Assembly (NCBI GenBank): GCA_905198125.1
Contig: CAJKBH010000040.1
Location: forward strand, 1-27,108
DNA from: an uncultured Porphyromonadaceae bacterium
Lineage (GTDB): Bacteria > Bacteroidota > Bacteroidia > Bacteroidales > Muribaculaceae
DNA: 27,108 nt
Direction of reading: 5' to 3'
The notes beneath the pieces are model-generated. The model made no database searches and was not told the origin of the DNA. It saw only the letters and a list, made by a program, of their open reading frames with translations. Of this stretch, positions 1 through 7,477 are shown in pieces (the stretch's first letter is position 1; every line of letters begins with the position of its first letter). Position numbers and translations under genes: made by a program.

Positions 1-36
1 TTATATGGTGAGTTTAGGGAGTTTATAAAGTTAAGA

Positions 37-88
37 AAGTTAAGATAATAGTGTGGCTATTGAAGCCTCTGCGGTGTTATCTTAACTT
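37..88. repeat. Inverted repeat downstream of tsaC
   Basis: Two perfect 12-bp arms, AAGTTAAGATAA at 37-48 and TTATCTTAACTT at 77-88, are separated by 28 nt. The element lies just past the tsaC stop on the minus strand, so it could end that transcript. It has no clear U-tract, so the terminator role is a guess. The rest of 1-124 is degenerate 'agttaag/agtttag' repetition with no gene that I can see. Confidence 0.4.
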
Positions 89-124
89 CCTAAACTCTTT
101 CAACTTTTTAACTGACCTAACGGT

Positions 125-721
125 TCATCGGATTACCTTGACGATGCCGCCGTCGGAGATCTTGATGATGTCGGAGGCGGAGGCGGGGAGGTTGTTGCCG
201 CGGCCGTACTCTACAATGTAGTCTACTTTCGACTTGATGTCGTCGCTGATTTCGGCGAATGTTTTGGGCGACTTCATGCCGCTGCGGTTGGCGGATGTGG
301 AGACGATGGGTTTGCCGAAACGCTGGCAAAGCGTGCGGCTGAAGTTCTCGGACGTGATGCGTATGCCCACACTGCCGTCGGGCGCCAGCATGTTGTGAGC
401 AAGTCCCTTGGGATGGTCGTAGATGATGGTCAAGGGGCGCACGGCCGCCTCGATCAGTTCCCAGCTGATTTCAGGTATATGATGCACGCAGTTCTGCAAT
501 TGCCCCTCGTTGCCCACCAGGGCCAGCATGGCTTTGGATTCGGAACGACCCTTCAGGAAGTAGATCTTTTCAACGGCCTCGGGGTTTGTGGCGTCGCAGC
601 CAAGACCCCAGATGGTGTCGGTGGGATACAGTATGACGCCGCCGTTGCGCAGTGTTTCGAGGGCACGGGACATATCATCGCGCGAATAGCGCGGAACCGA
701 GTGGTTGGTAAGCTCTTTCAT
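125..721 (-). CDS. tsaC: Threonylcarbamoyl-AMP synthase (TsaC/Sua5/YrdC family)
   Basis: This cytoplasmic enzyme makes threonylcarbamoyl-AMP from threonine, bicarbonate and ATP, the first step of t6A37 modification of ANN-decoding tRNAs. The 198-aa single YrdC domain matches the short TsaC form and lacks the C-terminal Sua5 domain. PTDT at 33-36 and KGRSESK at 57-63 keep the family's K-x-R and distal K of the nucleotide-binding pocket, and STSAN lies at 141-145. These residues separate it from the YciO-type paralogue at 24396-24995, which has lost the R. The start at 721 gives a normal N-terminus. The gene follows the PAP2 gene on the same strand after a 71-nt gap that contains an 18-bp direct repeat. 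The family assignment is firm; the TsaC rather than YciO role rests on the motif. Confidence 0.93.
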   Translation of the reverse strand: MKELTNHSVPRYSRDDMSRALETLRNGGVILYPTDTIWGLGCDATNPEAVEKIYFLKGRSESKAMLALVGNEGQLQNCVHHIPEISWELIEAAVRPLTIIYDHPKGLAHNMLAPDGSVGIRITSENFSRTLCQRFGKPIVSTSANRSGMKSPKTFAEISDDIKSKVDYIVEYGRGNNLPASASDIIKISDGGIVKVIR

Positions 722-758
722 AGTAAGGGAGGAGAGGAATGTGGGATTGAGAAATTAT

Positions 759-792
759 GGGAGAGGTGGGAGGAGCGGGAGAGGTGGGAGGA
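759..792. repeat. 18-bp-period direct repeat between PAP2 gene and tsaC
   Basis: GGGAGAGGTGGGAGGA occurs at 759-774 and again at 777-792, directly after the PAP2 stop codon (793-795) and within the leader of tsaC. On the transcribed strand it is CU-rich. No function is evident; it looks like a slippage or duplication product. Confidence 0.7.
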
Positions 793-1494
793 TTATTTAA
801 TGAGGAAGAGGAAGCCCGTCAGGAGGGTTGCGACCAGGATGGCGGCAGGAATCAGGATGGGTGCGAGGGCCAGGGTGTAATTCGTATTGACAAGGTTGAA
901 CTGCACGTGGCGCACGCGGAAGCCGCGGCTGTCGCGGATGCGGCGGGCGTTGGCTCCGATACGCTGTGCCACGAGAGCAATGGAAGTGCCCAAAGTGGAG
1001 CCTATCGTGGCGCCCATCAGCAGGTCGGTGGGATAATGCACGCCGAGATACATGCGCGTGTAGCACACAAACAAGCCCCAGAGCACCAGCATCACGGCAA
1101 AGCGCCTGGAGCGAGTGAAAGTGACGAGCGAACCTATCAGCGCGAATGTGTTGGCGGCATGACACGACGGGAAGCCGTAGCGGCCTCCCCGGTATCCGTT
1201 GACTATCGTGACATACTGGCTGAAGGGATTGTCGAGGTTGGAGGGGCGCAGACGTCCGAACCAGGGACGTATTATTGAGGCGCAGATATAATCGGCGAGG
1301 CCGACGGCCGCAATGACGGCGCCGAGCATCATCAGCGCACGAATCCACCCGTATTTATATATCAGCGCGGCGAAGCAGGCCACGTAGAACGGCACCCATA
1401 TCCAGGGCGACGTGTACACGGGCATCAGCACGTCGAGCAGCGGGGCTCGGTTGCCGTTAAAAAACAAAAATATACGTTCGTCTAATGAAAACAT
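793..1494 (-). CDS. PAP2-family membrane phosphatase
   Basis: This is an integral-membrane phosphatase of the PAP2 (type 2 phosphatidic acid phosphatase) superfamily, whose members dephosphorylate lipid phosphates such as undecaprenyl-PP or phosphatidylglycerol-P. The 233-aa protein has about five to six hydrophobic segments. The three signature motifs appear in order: RLRPS at 81-85, PSCH at 109-112 (the usual PSGH with Cys for Gly), and R147 followed by H153 and D156 in RMYLGVHYPTD. The two motif histidines (112 and 153) are the expected nucleophile and its partner. It lies between nadE (61 nt upstream) and tsaC on the same strand. The substrate cannot be told from sequence; undecaprenyl-pyrophosphate recycling or lipid A dephosphorylation are both possible. 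Confidence 0.88.
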   Translation of the reverse strand: MFSLDERIFLFFNGNRAPLLDVLMPVYTSPWIWVPFYVACFAALIYKYGWIRALMMLGAVIAAVGLADYICASIIRPWFGRLRPSNLDNPFSQYVTIVNGYRGGRYGFPSCHAANTFALIGSLVTFTRSRRFAVMLVLWGLFVCYTRMYLGVHYPTDLLMGATIGSTLGTSIALVAQRIGANARRIRDSRGFRVRHVQFNLVNTNYTLALAPILIPAAILVATLLTGFLFLIK

Positions 1495-1555
1495 TATGAG
1501 TAGTTGGGTTGTTGGCTGTCACATACTGCTGTCATGAGCGGCTGTGATGGATGTG

Positions 1556-3523
1556 TCAGTCCTGCTTCAAGCCGTCTATAAGTTGCTGGATCCGGTCGAG
1601 CCAGATTCGTGCCGATGCGTCGGAGGGCATTCGCCAGTCGCCGCGCGGCGAGAGGCAGATGGAGCCGACTTTCACGCCGTCTGGCATGACCGACCGCTTG
1701 AACTGCTGACTGAAAAATCGTTTATAGAACGTTTTCAACCATTTATATATTGTCTGCAGGTCATATTTCTTGTCGAATGCCTTTGCGGCGAGCGCGGCAA
1801 TCTTGTCGGGACCGTCGCCGAAACGCATTACATGATATAGGAAGAAGTCGTGCAGTTCGTATGGACCGACGGTGTCCTCGGTTTTCTGTGCTATGTGTCC
1901 CCGGCTGTCGGCGGGCAGGAGCTCGGGGCTGATGGGTGTGTCCACGATGTCGAGCAATACGTCGTGCAGAGCCGTGTCTTTGGTCTCACGCGCGAAACCT
2001 GTAACCAGCCAGCGCACCATTGTCTTGGGCACTGACGCGTTGACGCCGTACATCGACATCTGGTCGCCGTTGTATGTGCACCAGCCCAGCGCTAACTCCG
2101 ACAGGTCGCCGGTGCCTATGACCAGACCGTTCACTTTGTTGGCATAGTCCATCAGGATCTGTGTGCGCTCGCGGGCCTGAGAATTCTCGTATGTGATGTC
2201 GTGATTATCAGGATTGTGTTCTATGTCGCGGAAATGAAGGGATACCGCCTCGCCGATAGGAATGCACAGTGCCGTAACCCCGAGAGTATCCATTAATGCA
2301 TCCGCGTTGGAGCGGGTACGGGTCGTGGTGCCGAATCCGGGCATCGTTATGGCGTGGATACCTTTGCGGTCCAGGCCGAGCATATCGAATGCCTTGACGG
2401 TTACAAGGAGTGCCAGCGTGGAGTCGAGACCACCGGAAATGCCTATCACCACGTTACGACAGCCGATGGCCTTGAGGCGCGTGGCGAGTCCCCATGCCTG
2501 GATAGAACTGATGTCTGAACAGCGGCGGAAAAGCTCGGATTCATCCTTATCGACGAACGGGGTAGGATCTACATACCGGTATGCAAGGGGATTCGCTTCG
2601 CGTACGCGGTTTTCGGTCACGCCGCATTCCGTAAGTTCATACTTGCCGGCCAGCGGGAAATATTCATTGAAGGAGGAGATGTGTATGCGGTCATGACGCA
2701 GATGGGCCACGTCGATGTCGGCGGTCTGCATCAGCTCGTGCGTGTCGAAAAGCTCGCTTTGCTTCAATATGCGGCCGTTCTCGGCGATGATGGCATTGCC
2801 AGCGAAAGCCAGGTCGGTCGATGATTCGCCGAAACCGGCCGAGGCATAGACATAGGCGCAGCGGCAACGCGCCGACTGGTTGGCGAGAAGCGACAGCAGA
2901 TAGTCATGTTTTCCTATTAGTGCGTCGGAAGCCGAAAGGTTCAGTATCACTTCGGCACCGGCCATAGCCAGGTCGGAACTCGGTGGCGCGGGTATCCACA
3001 GATCCTCGCATATCTCGACGCCGAATTTTATGCCTCGCACAGAGAAAATGCGGCGGGGCGTAACCTTGCCGTATTTCTCGCTGTAAGGGAATACACCTTC
3101 CGGCAGGGATAGGGGCGACGAGAACCAGCGCTTCTCGTAGAATTCGTTGTAGTCAGGCAAGAATGACTTGGGCACCACGCCTTGCACCTTGCCGTCGGAA
3201 ATGACGAAAGCGCAGTTATACAGGCGGTCGTTGCACCGGCAGGGAGCGCCGACGACGATAACTGACCCTATGGTGACGGAGAACTGCGCCAGGCGGTCTA
3301 TGGCTCTGTCGGCGGCATCAAGCAGCAAAGAGTCGTGGAACAGGTCGGCGCAGGTGTAGCCCGTCACGGAAAGCTCGGGGAAAAGGACTATGTCGGTGCC
3401 GAGACGCGAAGCGTCGGTAGCCATGCGCATGATGGCCTGTACGTTGCCGTCTACGTCGCAGGGGCGTACCGAGGGCACGCAGGCCGTGACGCGAAGCATA
3501 TCGGGGAAATTGTATTGTGTCAT
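1556..3523 (-). CDS. nadE: Glutamine-dependent NAD(+) synthase
   Basis: This enzyme catalyses the last step of NAD synthesis: amidation of nicotinate adenine dinucleotide with ATP, using ammonia released from glutamine. The 655-aa length fits the two-domain glutamine-hydrolysing form. The N-terminal nitrilase-like amidase (about 1-300) shows the E-K-C triad in FPELSVTGY (E50), VPKSFLPDY (K119) and GVEICEDLW (C172). The C-terminal synthetase carries the ATP pyrophosphatase loop SGGLDS at 363-368. ATG at 3523 was chosen because it leaves a complete N-terminal strand before the first motif; Met9 is a less likely alternative. The likely 5'UTR contains a 9-bp minisatellite. The PAP2 gene and tsaC follow on the same strand and may be co-transcribed. 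Confidence 0.97.
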   Translation of the reverse strand: MTQYNFPDMLRVTACVPSVRPCDVDGNVQAIMRMATDASRLGTDIVLFPELSVTGYTCADLFHDSLLLDAADRAIDRLAQFSVTIGSVIVVGAPCRCNDRLYNCAFVISDGKVQGVVPKSFLPDYNEFYEKRWFSSPLSLPEGVFPYSEKYGKVTPRRIFSVRGIKFGVEICEDLWIPAPPSSDLAMAGAEVILNLSASDALIGKHDYLLSLLANQSARCRCAYVYASAGFGESSTDLAFAGNAIIAENGRILKQSELFDTHELMQTADIDVAHLRHDRIHISSFNEYFPLAGKYELTECGVTENRVREANPLAYRYVDPTPFVDKDESELFRRCSDISSIQAWGLATRLKAIGCRNVVIGISGGLDSTLALLVTVKAFDMLGLDRKGIHAITMPGFGTTTRTRSNADALMDTLGVTALCIPIGEAVSLHFRDIEHNPDNHDITYENSQARERTQILMDYANKVNGLVIGTGDLSELALGWCTYNGDQMSMYGVNASVPKTMVRWLVTGFARETKDTALHDVLLDIVDTPISPELLPADSRGHIAQKTEDTVGPYELHDFFLYHVMRFGDGPDKIAALAAKAFDKKYDLQTIYKWLKTFYKRFFSQQFKRSVMPDGVKVGSICLSPRGDWRMPSDASARIWLDRIQQLIDGLKQD

Positions 3524-3549
3524 AATTTCGGGTTGAAGGCAGGGACCTT

Positions 3550-3666
3550 AAAGTCTCTAAGGACCCTAAGGACCCTAAGGACCCTAAGGACCCTAAGGAC
3601 CTTAAGGACCCTAAGGACCTTAAGGACTCTAAGGACCTTAAGGACTCTAAGGTCTTCAAGTACCTT
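3550..3666. repeat. 9-bp tandem repeat (minisatellite), about 13 units
   Basis: Units of AAGGACCCT with variants AAGGACCTT and AAGGACTCT run head to tail, with starts at 3559, 3568, 3577 and so on at exact 9-nt steps to about 3666. Because 9 is a multiple of three, the frames through it are open and give false Ser-Leu-Gly or Leu-Arg-Thr peptides. It lies between the nadE start (3523) and a minus-strand -7-like box (3684-3691), so it is probably transcribed as part of the nadE leader. Confidence 0.9.
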
Positions 3667-3683
3667 GATGTCGGATAGTATTG

Positions 3684-3691
3684 CAAAGTTA
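3684..3691 (-). promoter_or_regulatory. Candidate -7 box upstream of nadE
   Basis: TAACTTTG on the minus strand matches the Bacteroidetes -7 consensus TAnnTTTG. No TTTG is found about 20 nt further upstream, so this is a partial match. If used, the transcript would start near 3677 and carry the 9-bp repeat in its leader. Confidence 0.35.
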
Positions 3692-3766
3692 CAAAACAAT
3701 TTTCGGAGTGAAGCGTTAAAACTATAAAATTAACATTTCATATTAATAAATAAATTTAACGTTGCG

Positions 3767-4264
3767 ATGAAAGGGTTACGATATGTGGTTGCGGCGGTTG
3801 TGGGACTGGCAGCGATATTCAGCGTCAACGAGGCTCAGGCTTTCGGCAAAGGCGAAATGTCTGTGGGACTCACAGGCGGTTTCGCATCGTATAACGAGAG
3901 CGGCTATGTCAGCATGAACTATCAGTGGGAGTGCGCCAACCATGTGCGTATCGCTCCGGAGATAGGATACATAATGAGCAACGATCACAAATCGGGATTC
4001 ATGATCAACGGCGACGTGCATTTCCCGTTCCAGTTGGTGCGCGGATTCGGCATCTATCCCCTGGCCGGCATCGCTTTCAACAACTGGCATTACAATAAGC
4101 ATTATTACGAGGAAACCAACCGCAGCCGCATGGGAGTTAACGTCGGATTGGGTTTCGACGTGTATTTCACCAATTTCTTCAAGATGTCGCTGCAAGGGCG
4201 TTACAGCATCATGCCGCAGACCAGCGGCGTATTCGTAGGTCTGGGTCTCAGCTACGTCTTTTAG
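3767..4264 (+). CDS. Small outer-membrane beta-barrel protein
   Basis: The 165-aa protein begins with a Sec signal peptide (about 1-26, ending AQA before FGKGEMSVG). The mature part alternates hydrophobic and polar residues in strands with many Gly and aromatic residues (GLTGGFASYN, GFGIYPLAGIAF, GVNVGLGFDVYF, LQGRYSIM) and ends in GLGLSYVF. A terminal aromatic residue is typical of OmpA/OmpW-like eight-stranded barrels recognised by the BAM complex. No OmpA peptidoglycan-binding domain follows, so it is barrel only. It stands alone on the plus strand and converges on dnaG across a shared hairpin. Function is unknown beyond location; porin-like or adhesin roles are both possible. Confidence 0.85.
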   Translation: MKGLRYVVAAVVGLAAIFSVNEAQAFGKGEMSVGLTGGFASYNESGYVSMNYQWECANHVRIAPEIGYIMSNDHKSGFMINGDVHFPFQLVRGFGIYPLAGIAFNNWHYNKHYYEETNRSRMGVNVGLGFDVYFTNFFKMSLQGRYSIMPQTSGVFVGLGLSYVF

Positions 4265-4265
4265 T

Positions 4266-4299
4266 AATTAGTAATTGGCAATTGCTAATTATTAATTTT
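4266..4299. terminator. Bidirectional hairpin between the barrel gene and dnaG
   Basis: The arms AATTAGTAATT (4266-4276) and AATTGCTAATT (4280-4290) pair over 11 positions with one G-U, around a GGC loop, and are followed by ATTAATTTT. The right arm contains the dnaG stop codon (minus strand). It could terminate transcripts from both sides. Confidence 0.6.
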
Positions 4300-6483
4300 G
4301 GAGGCGGACAGTACGCGTTCGCCTGTTTCTTTGGCGAACAGACTGCGCAGGTTCATGATTGAGTTGAGGCGCAGCTGCATCTGTAGCTCGTCATCGGGCG
4401 AGATATCGGCGCCGGTGGCATGAAACTTCTGTAATAAATCCCGCAACTGCCGGTTCAGTATCTCAGACTTCCATTCGGTTATGGCTCTGGGCACCAGGGC
4501 GTCGAGACGGTTTTCCTCCAGCTCGTCCTGTGGCATGTTGGCGAAGATGTTGCTTAGGTGATGTTTCTCGCGCAGCAGTTCCGTCACGGCCCGGCGCACC
4601 ATATCGTTCTCATGGCTGGCCAGCATGCGTGACGGCCATTCCTTGATGAAATCGTTGATCTGTGTGGCGGACCACTCGTCCAGGTCCTTCTCCATCTTCT
4701 GTTCCTTGGCCGCTATCTCGCTTACCGAGAAATCGCCGTCGGCAATCTCGTTTATGGCGTCGCGACGACGTTGGTCCTTCTCGCGGTCTATGTCGGCGCG
4801 CTTGCGGAACAAAGCCTCGTCAAACTGCGGCTTCGCTTTTTTAAGCTCCTGAAATATCGTGGCATATTCCGGTATGGAGAAATGTATGTCGTCGGCGCTA
4901 AGTTCGCTCTCCACATATTCCAGCACGTTCATCAGCGAGTCGTCGTCCTCGTCCATGGTCTGGAACACTTCTTTGTAGGCGTATTTAAGGCAATACGTTA
5001 TCAAAGGCCGTTCCAGCGGTCTGAACGATGTATCCGGTTCGGAGCGTTTCGGCTTTGCCGGCGACATCTCGGCGATGGTGCGCCCTATGGATGGACGCTG
5101 CGGATCGGCCACCGGAGCGTCGGGCAACGACTCGTCGCCGCGCAGACGCTTCCATTCACGTTCCTTCCGCCATTTGTCGATAAGAATCTCGCGCGCACGA
5201 ACTACGGAGATGGCAATGGATTCCTCGGTCACACCAAGTAATTTGGCGCATTGCTGAATGTATACGTCACGCGCCACCGGGTCGGGGATATGCGCTATGG
5301 ATTCCACCACGCTGTTCACGGCCTCGATGCGTTTCTGCGGGTCGCTCGCCGTCTCGGGAGTGAGCAGCACGCTTATCTTGAACCGTATGATGTCGGTCTC
5401 GTGCTCCTCCACATATTTGCGGAACTCCTCGGGCGTATGCTTGCGGGCGAACGAGTCCGGGTCGTCGCCATCGGGCAGCAGCAGCACCTTGACGTTGAGC
5501 TTATGGCTCAGCAGCATGTCGATGCCTCGCAGCGAGGCCTTGATGCCGGCGGCGTCGCCGTCATAAATCAGAGTGATGTTGTCGGTAAGGCGGTGTATCA
5601 GCGCTATCTGGCCGTCGGTCAGGGCGGTACCGGAGCTGGCAACAACATTCTTCATTCCCGACTGCCACATCCCTATCACATCCATGTAGCCTTCGACAAG
5701 GAAGCATTTCGACTCGCGCACTATGGCCGCGCGGGCCTGGAAGATGCCGTACAGCTCATTGCTCTTTTTATAGAGCATCGACTCGGGCGAGTTGATGTAT
5801 TTGGCCAGACCGCCTTTCAGGTCGCGGCCTCCGAAGGCTATGACCTTGCCTGAGTTGTTGAGTATGGGGAATATGACCCGGCCACGGAAGCGGTCGTAAT
5901 CGGTGCCGCGTCCGGACGTGCCTACAAGTCCCAAGGTCTTGAGCGTGTCGATGTTGAATCCCTTGGTGCGGGCTTCTGAGACGAGGTGCGAGCCTGAATC
6001 GAGGGCATAGCCGAGATGGAATGCCTTGATTGCCTCGTCGGTTACGCCGCGCTGAGTGAAGTAGGACAGGCCCACGTCGCGTCCCTCGTCGGTATGGAGC
6101 AGGTCGTGCTCCATCAGGTTCATGGCCCATTCGTTGGCCACCAGCATTCCCTCGCGTTCGCTCTGACGCTGGCGTTCCTCGTCGGTCAGCTCGCGTTCCT
6201 TGACCTCGATGCCATATTTTTTTGCCAGGTGCATTAAGGCCTCCTGATAGCTGAGGCCCTCTTTCTCCATTATGAAGTTGACGGGCGAGCCTCCCTTCTT
6301 GCACGAGAAGCAGTAGCAGAAATTTCGCTTGCGGCTGACGGAGAACGACGGGGTGCGCTCGTTGTGGAACGGGCACAGACCCATATAGTTGGCGCCCCGC
6401 CTGATAAGGTGGACGTAATCGGAGACAACCTCGACGATGTCGGCGGTGTCCTTGATGCGTTGCGCAGTAGCCTGATCTATCAT
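4285..6483 (-). CDS. dnaG: DNA primase DnaG
   Basis: This enzyme synthesises the RNA primers for lagging-strand and initiation synthesis at the replication fork, working with the DnaB helicase. In the 732-aa protein the N-terminal CHC2 zinc ribbon shows C37, H40, C58 and C61 (CPFH ... CFSC). The catalytic core has the Toprim signature, with E264 in FLVEGYMDV and D308/D310 in LIYDGDAAG. The region beyond about 440 is variable, charged and helical, as expected for a helicase-binding part, and is longer than in E. coli DnaG (581 aa), as in other Bacteroidetes. The ATG at 6483 overlaps the dapA stop in the arrangement ATGA (4 nt), so the two are probably translationally coupled. The usual rpsU-dnaG-rpoD arrangement is absent. 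Confidence 0.97.
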   Translation of the reverse strand: MIDQATAQRIKDTADIVEVVSDYVHLIRRGANYMGLCPFHNERTPSFSVSRKRNFCYCFSCKKGGSPVNFIMEKEGLSYQEALMHLAKKYGIEVKERELTDEERQRQSEREGMLVANEWAMNLMEHDLLHTDEGRDVGLSYFTQRGVTDEAIKAFHLGYALDSGSHLVSEARTKGFNIDTLKTLGLVGTSGRGTDYDRFRGRVIFPILNNSGKVIAFGGRDLKGGLAKYINSPESMLYKKSNELYGIFQARAAIVRESKCFLVEGYMDVIGMWQSGMKNVVASSGTALTDGQIALIHRLTDNITLIYDGDAAGIKASLRGIDMLLSHKLNVKVLLLPDGDDPDSFARKHTPEEFRKYVEEHETDIIRFKISVLLTPETASDPQKRIEAVNSVVESIAHIPDPVARDVYIQQCAKLLGVTEESIAISVVRAREILIDKWRKEREWKRLRGDESLPDAPVADPQRPSIGRTIAEMSPAKPKRSEPDTSFRPLERPLITYCLKYAYKEVFQTMDEDDDSLMNVLEYVESELSADDIHFSIPEYATIFQELKKAKPQFDEALFRKRADIDREKDQRRRDAINEIADGDFSVSEIAAKEQKMEKDLDEWSATQINDFIKEWPSRMLASHENDMVRRAVTELLREKHHLSNIFANMPQDELEENRLDALVPRAITEWKSEILNRQLRDLLQKFHATGADISPDDELQMQLRLNSIMNLRSLFAKETGERVLSASKINN

Positions 6484-7361
6484 AGAGAGGCGAGGATACG
6501 GTCAAGTTTCTCGCCTGTTTCGGGACGGGTGGGAACCAATGGTAGTCGCAGCTGGTTTTCGCAGAAGCCCATTTCGTGCAGCAGATACTTGATGCCGGCA
6601 GGGTTACCGTCGACAAAAAGCTCGTCGTAAAGATTCTGGAACCGATGATGGATAGGCAGAGCCTCGTTGAAGTTGCCTTCAAGGCAGAGGCGTACCATCT
6701 GACCGAACTCCTTGGGGAAGGCATTTCCTACCACCGAAATGACACCCTCGGCGCCGATGGAAATGAGGGGATAGGTCAGGGCGTCGTCGCCCGAGATAAC
6801 CTCGAAGCCCTCGGGGCGTCGGCTCAGAATCTCCTCTATCTGCTTCAGATTGCCGGAAGCCTCCTTTATGGCCACGATATTGGGGAATTCGTGGGCGAGG
6901 CGCAGCGTGGTCTCGGCGGCGATGTTGACGCCGGTGCGTCCAGGCACGTTATATAGCACCACAGGAAGGGACGACGCGCGCGCCACTTCGGCGAAATGTC
7001 GGTACAGACCCTCCTGCGACGGCTTGTTGTAGAATGGAGTGACGGAGAGGATGGCGGAATAGCCGGTGAGGTCAGTGTGACGGATTTCATCGACAAGAGC
7101 GGCGGTGCAGTTGCCGCCCATTCCGGCTATGAGAGGTACCCTTCCGGCCGTATATTCCACTGCGCGACGCCGCACCTCGGCCTTTTCGGCAGCGGTCAGG
7201 GTCGGCGTCTCGCCGGTGGTGCCAAGTATGACGAGATAGTCCGCTCCGTTGTCGATGACATGGTCTATGACTCGCCGGAGCGCTGGATAGTCTATATTAA
7301 AGTCTGAATCAAAGGGCGTTATCATGGCCACACCCAGACCGCGTAATTTTAATGCTGACAT
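6480..7361 (-). CDS. dapA: 4-hydroxy-tetrahydrodipicolinate synthase
   Basis: This enzyme condenses pyruvate with aspartate semialdehyde, the first committed step of the diaminopimelate/lysine branch and hence of peptidoglycan supply. I start it at 7361 (MSALKLRGLG), giving 293 aa, the standard length for the TIM-barrel family. The longer in-frame start at 7517 would add a 52-residue hydrophobic tail and run into the divergent DUF389 gene. The motifs are T48-T49-G-E, Y111, Y137 with the NVPGRTG loop (R142), and the Schiff-base lysine K166 in IVAIKEASG. Its stop overlaps the dnaG start by 4 nt. It is divergent from the DUF389 gene. Confidence 0.96.
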   Translation of the reverse strand: MSALKLRGLGVAMITPFDSDFNIDYPALRRVIDHVIDNGADYLVILGTTGETPTLTAAEKAEVRRRAVEYTAGRVPLIAGMGGNCTAALVDEIRHTDLTGYSAILSVTPFYNKPSQEGLYRHFAEVARASSLPVVLYNVPGRTGVNIAAETTLRLAHEFPNIVAIKEASGNLKQIEEILSRRPEGFEVISGDDALTYPLISIGAEGVISVVGNAFPKEFGQMVRLCLEGNFNEALPIHHRFQNLYDELFVDGNPAGIKYLLHEMGFCENQLRLPLVPTRPETGEKLDRILASL

Positions 7362-7402
7362 AAATGCCCATTGCAGGCGCTGGTTGCCCGCCAATGTCAA
7401 TG

Positions 7403-7434
7403 CAAAAATAATCAAAATACGGAAATTACACAAC
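7403..7434 (-). promoter_or_regulatory. Candidate promoter for dapA-dnaG
   Basis: On the minus strand TATTTTTG (7403-7410) fits TAnnTTTG. GTTG (7431-7434) lies exactly 20 nt upstream and matches three of four bases of the -33 TTTG. The transcript would start near 7396, giving a leader of about 35 nt. Confidence 0.45.
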
Positions 7435-7477
7435 CCGTTTCCGAACTGCACAAAAAAGAAATTGTTAACAATAGTGA

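Noticed and set aside
3318..3727. Frames encoding Ser-Leu-Gly or Leu-Arg-Thr repeats
   Set aside because: They arise from the 9-bp minisatellite, whose period keeps all frames open, and overlap nadE in antisense or out of frame.
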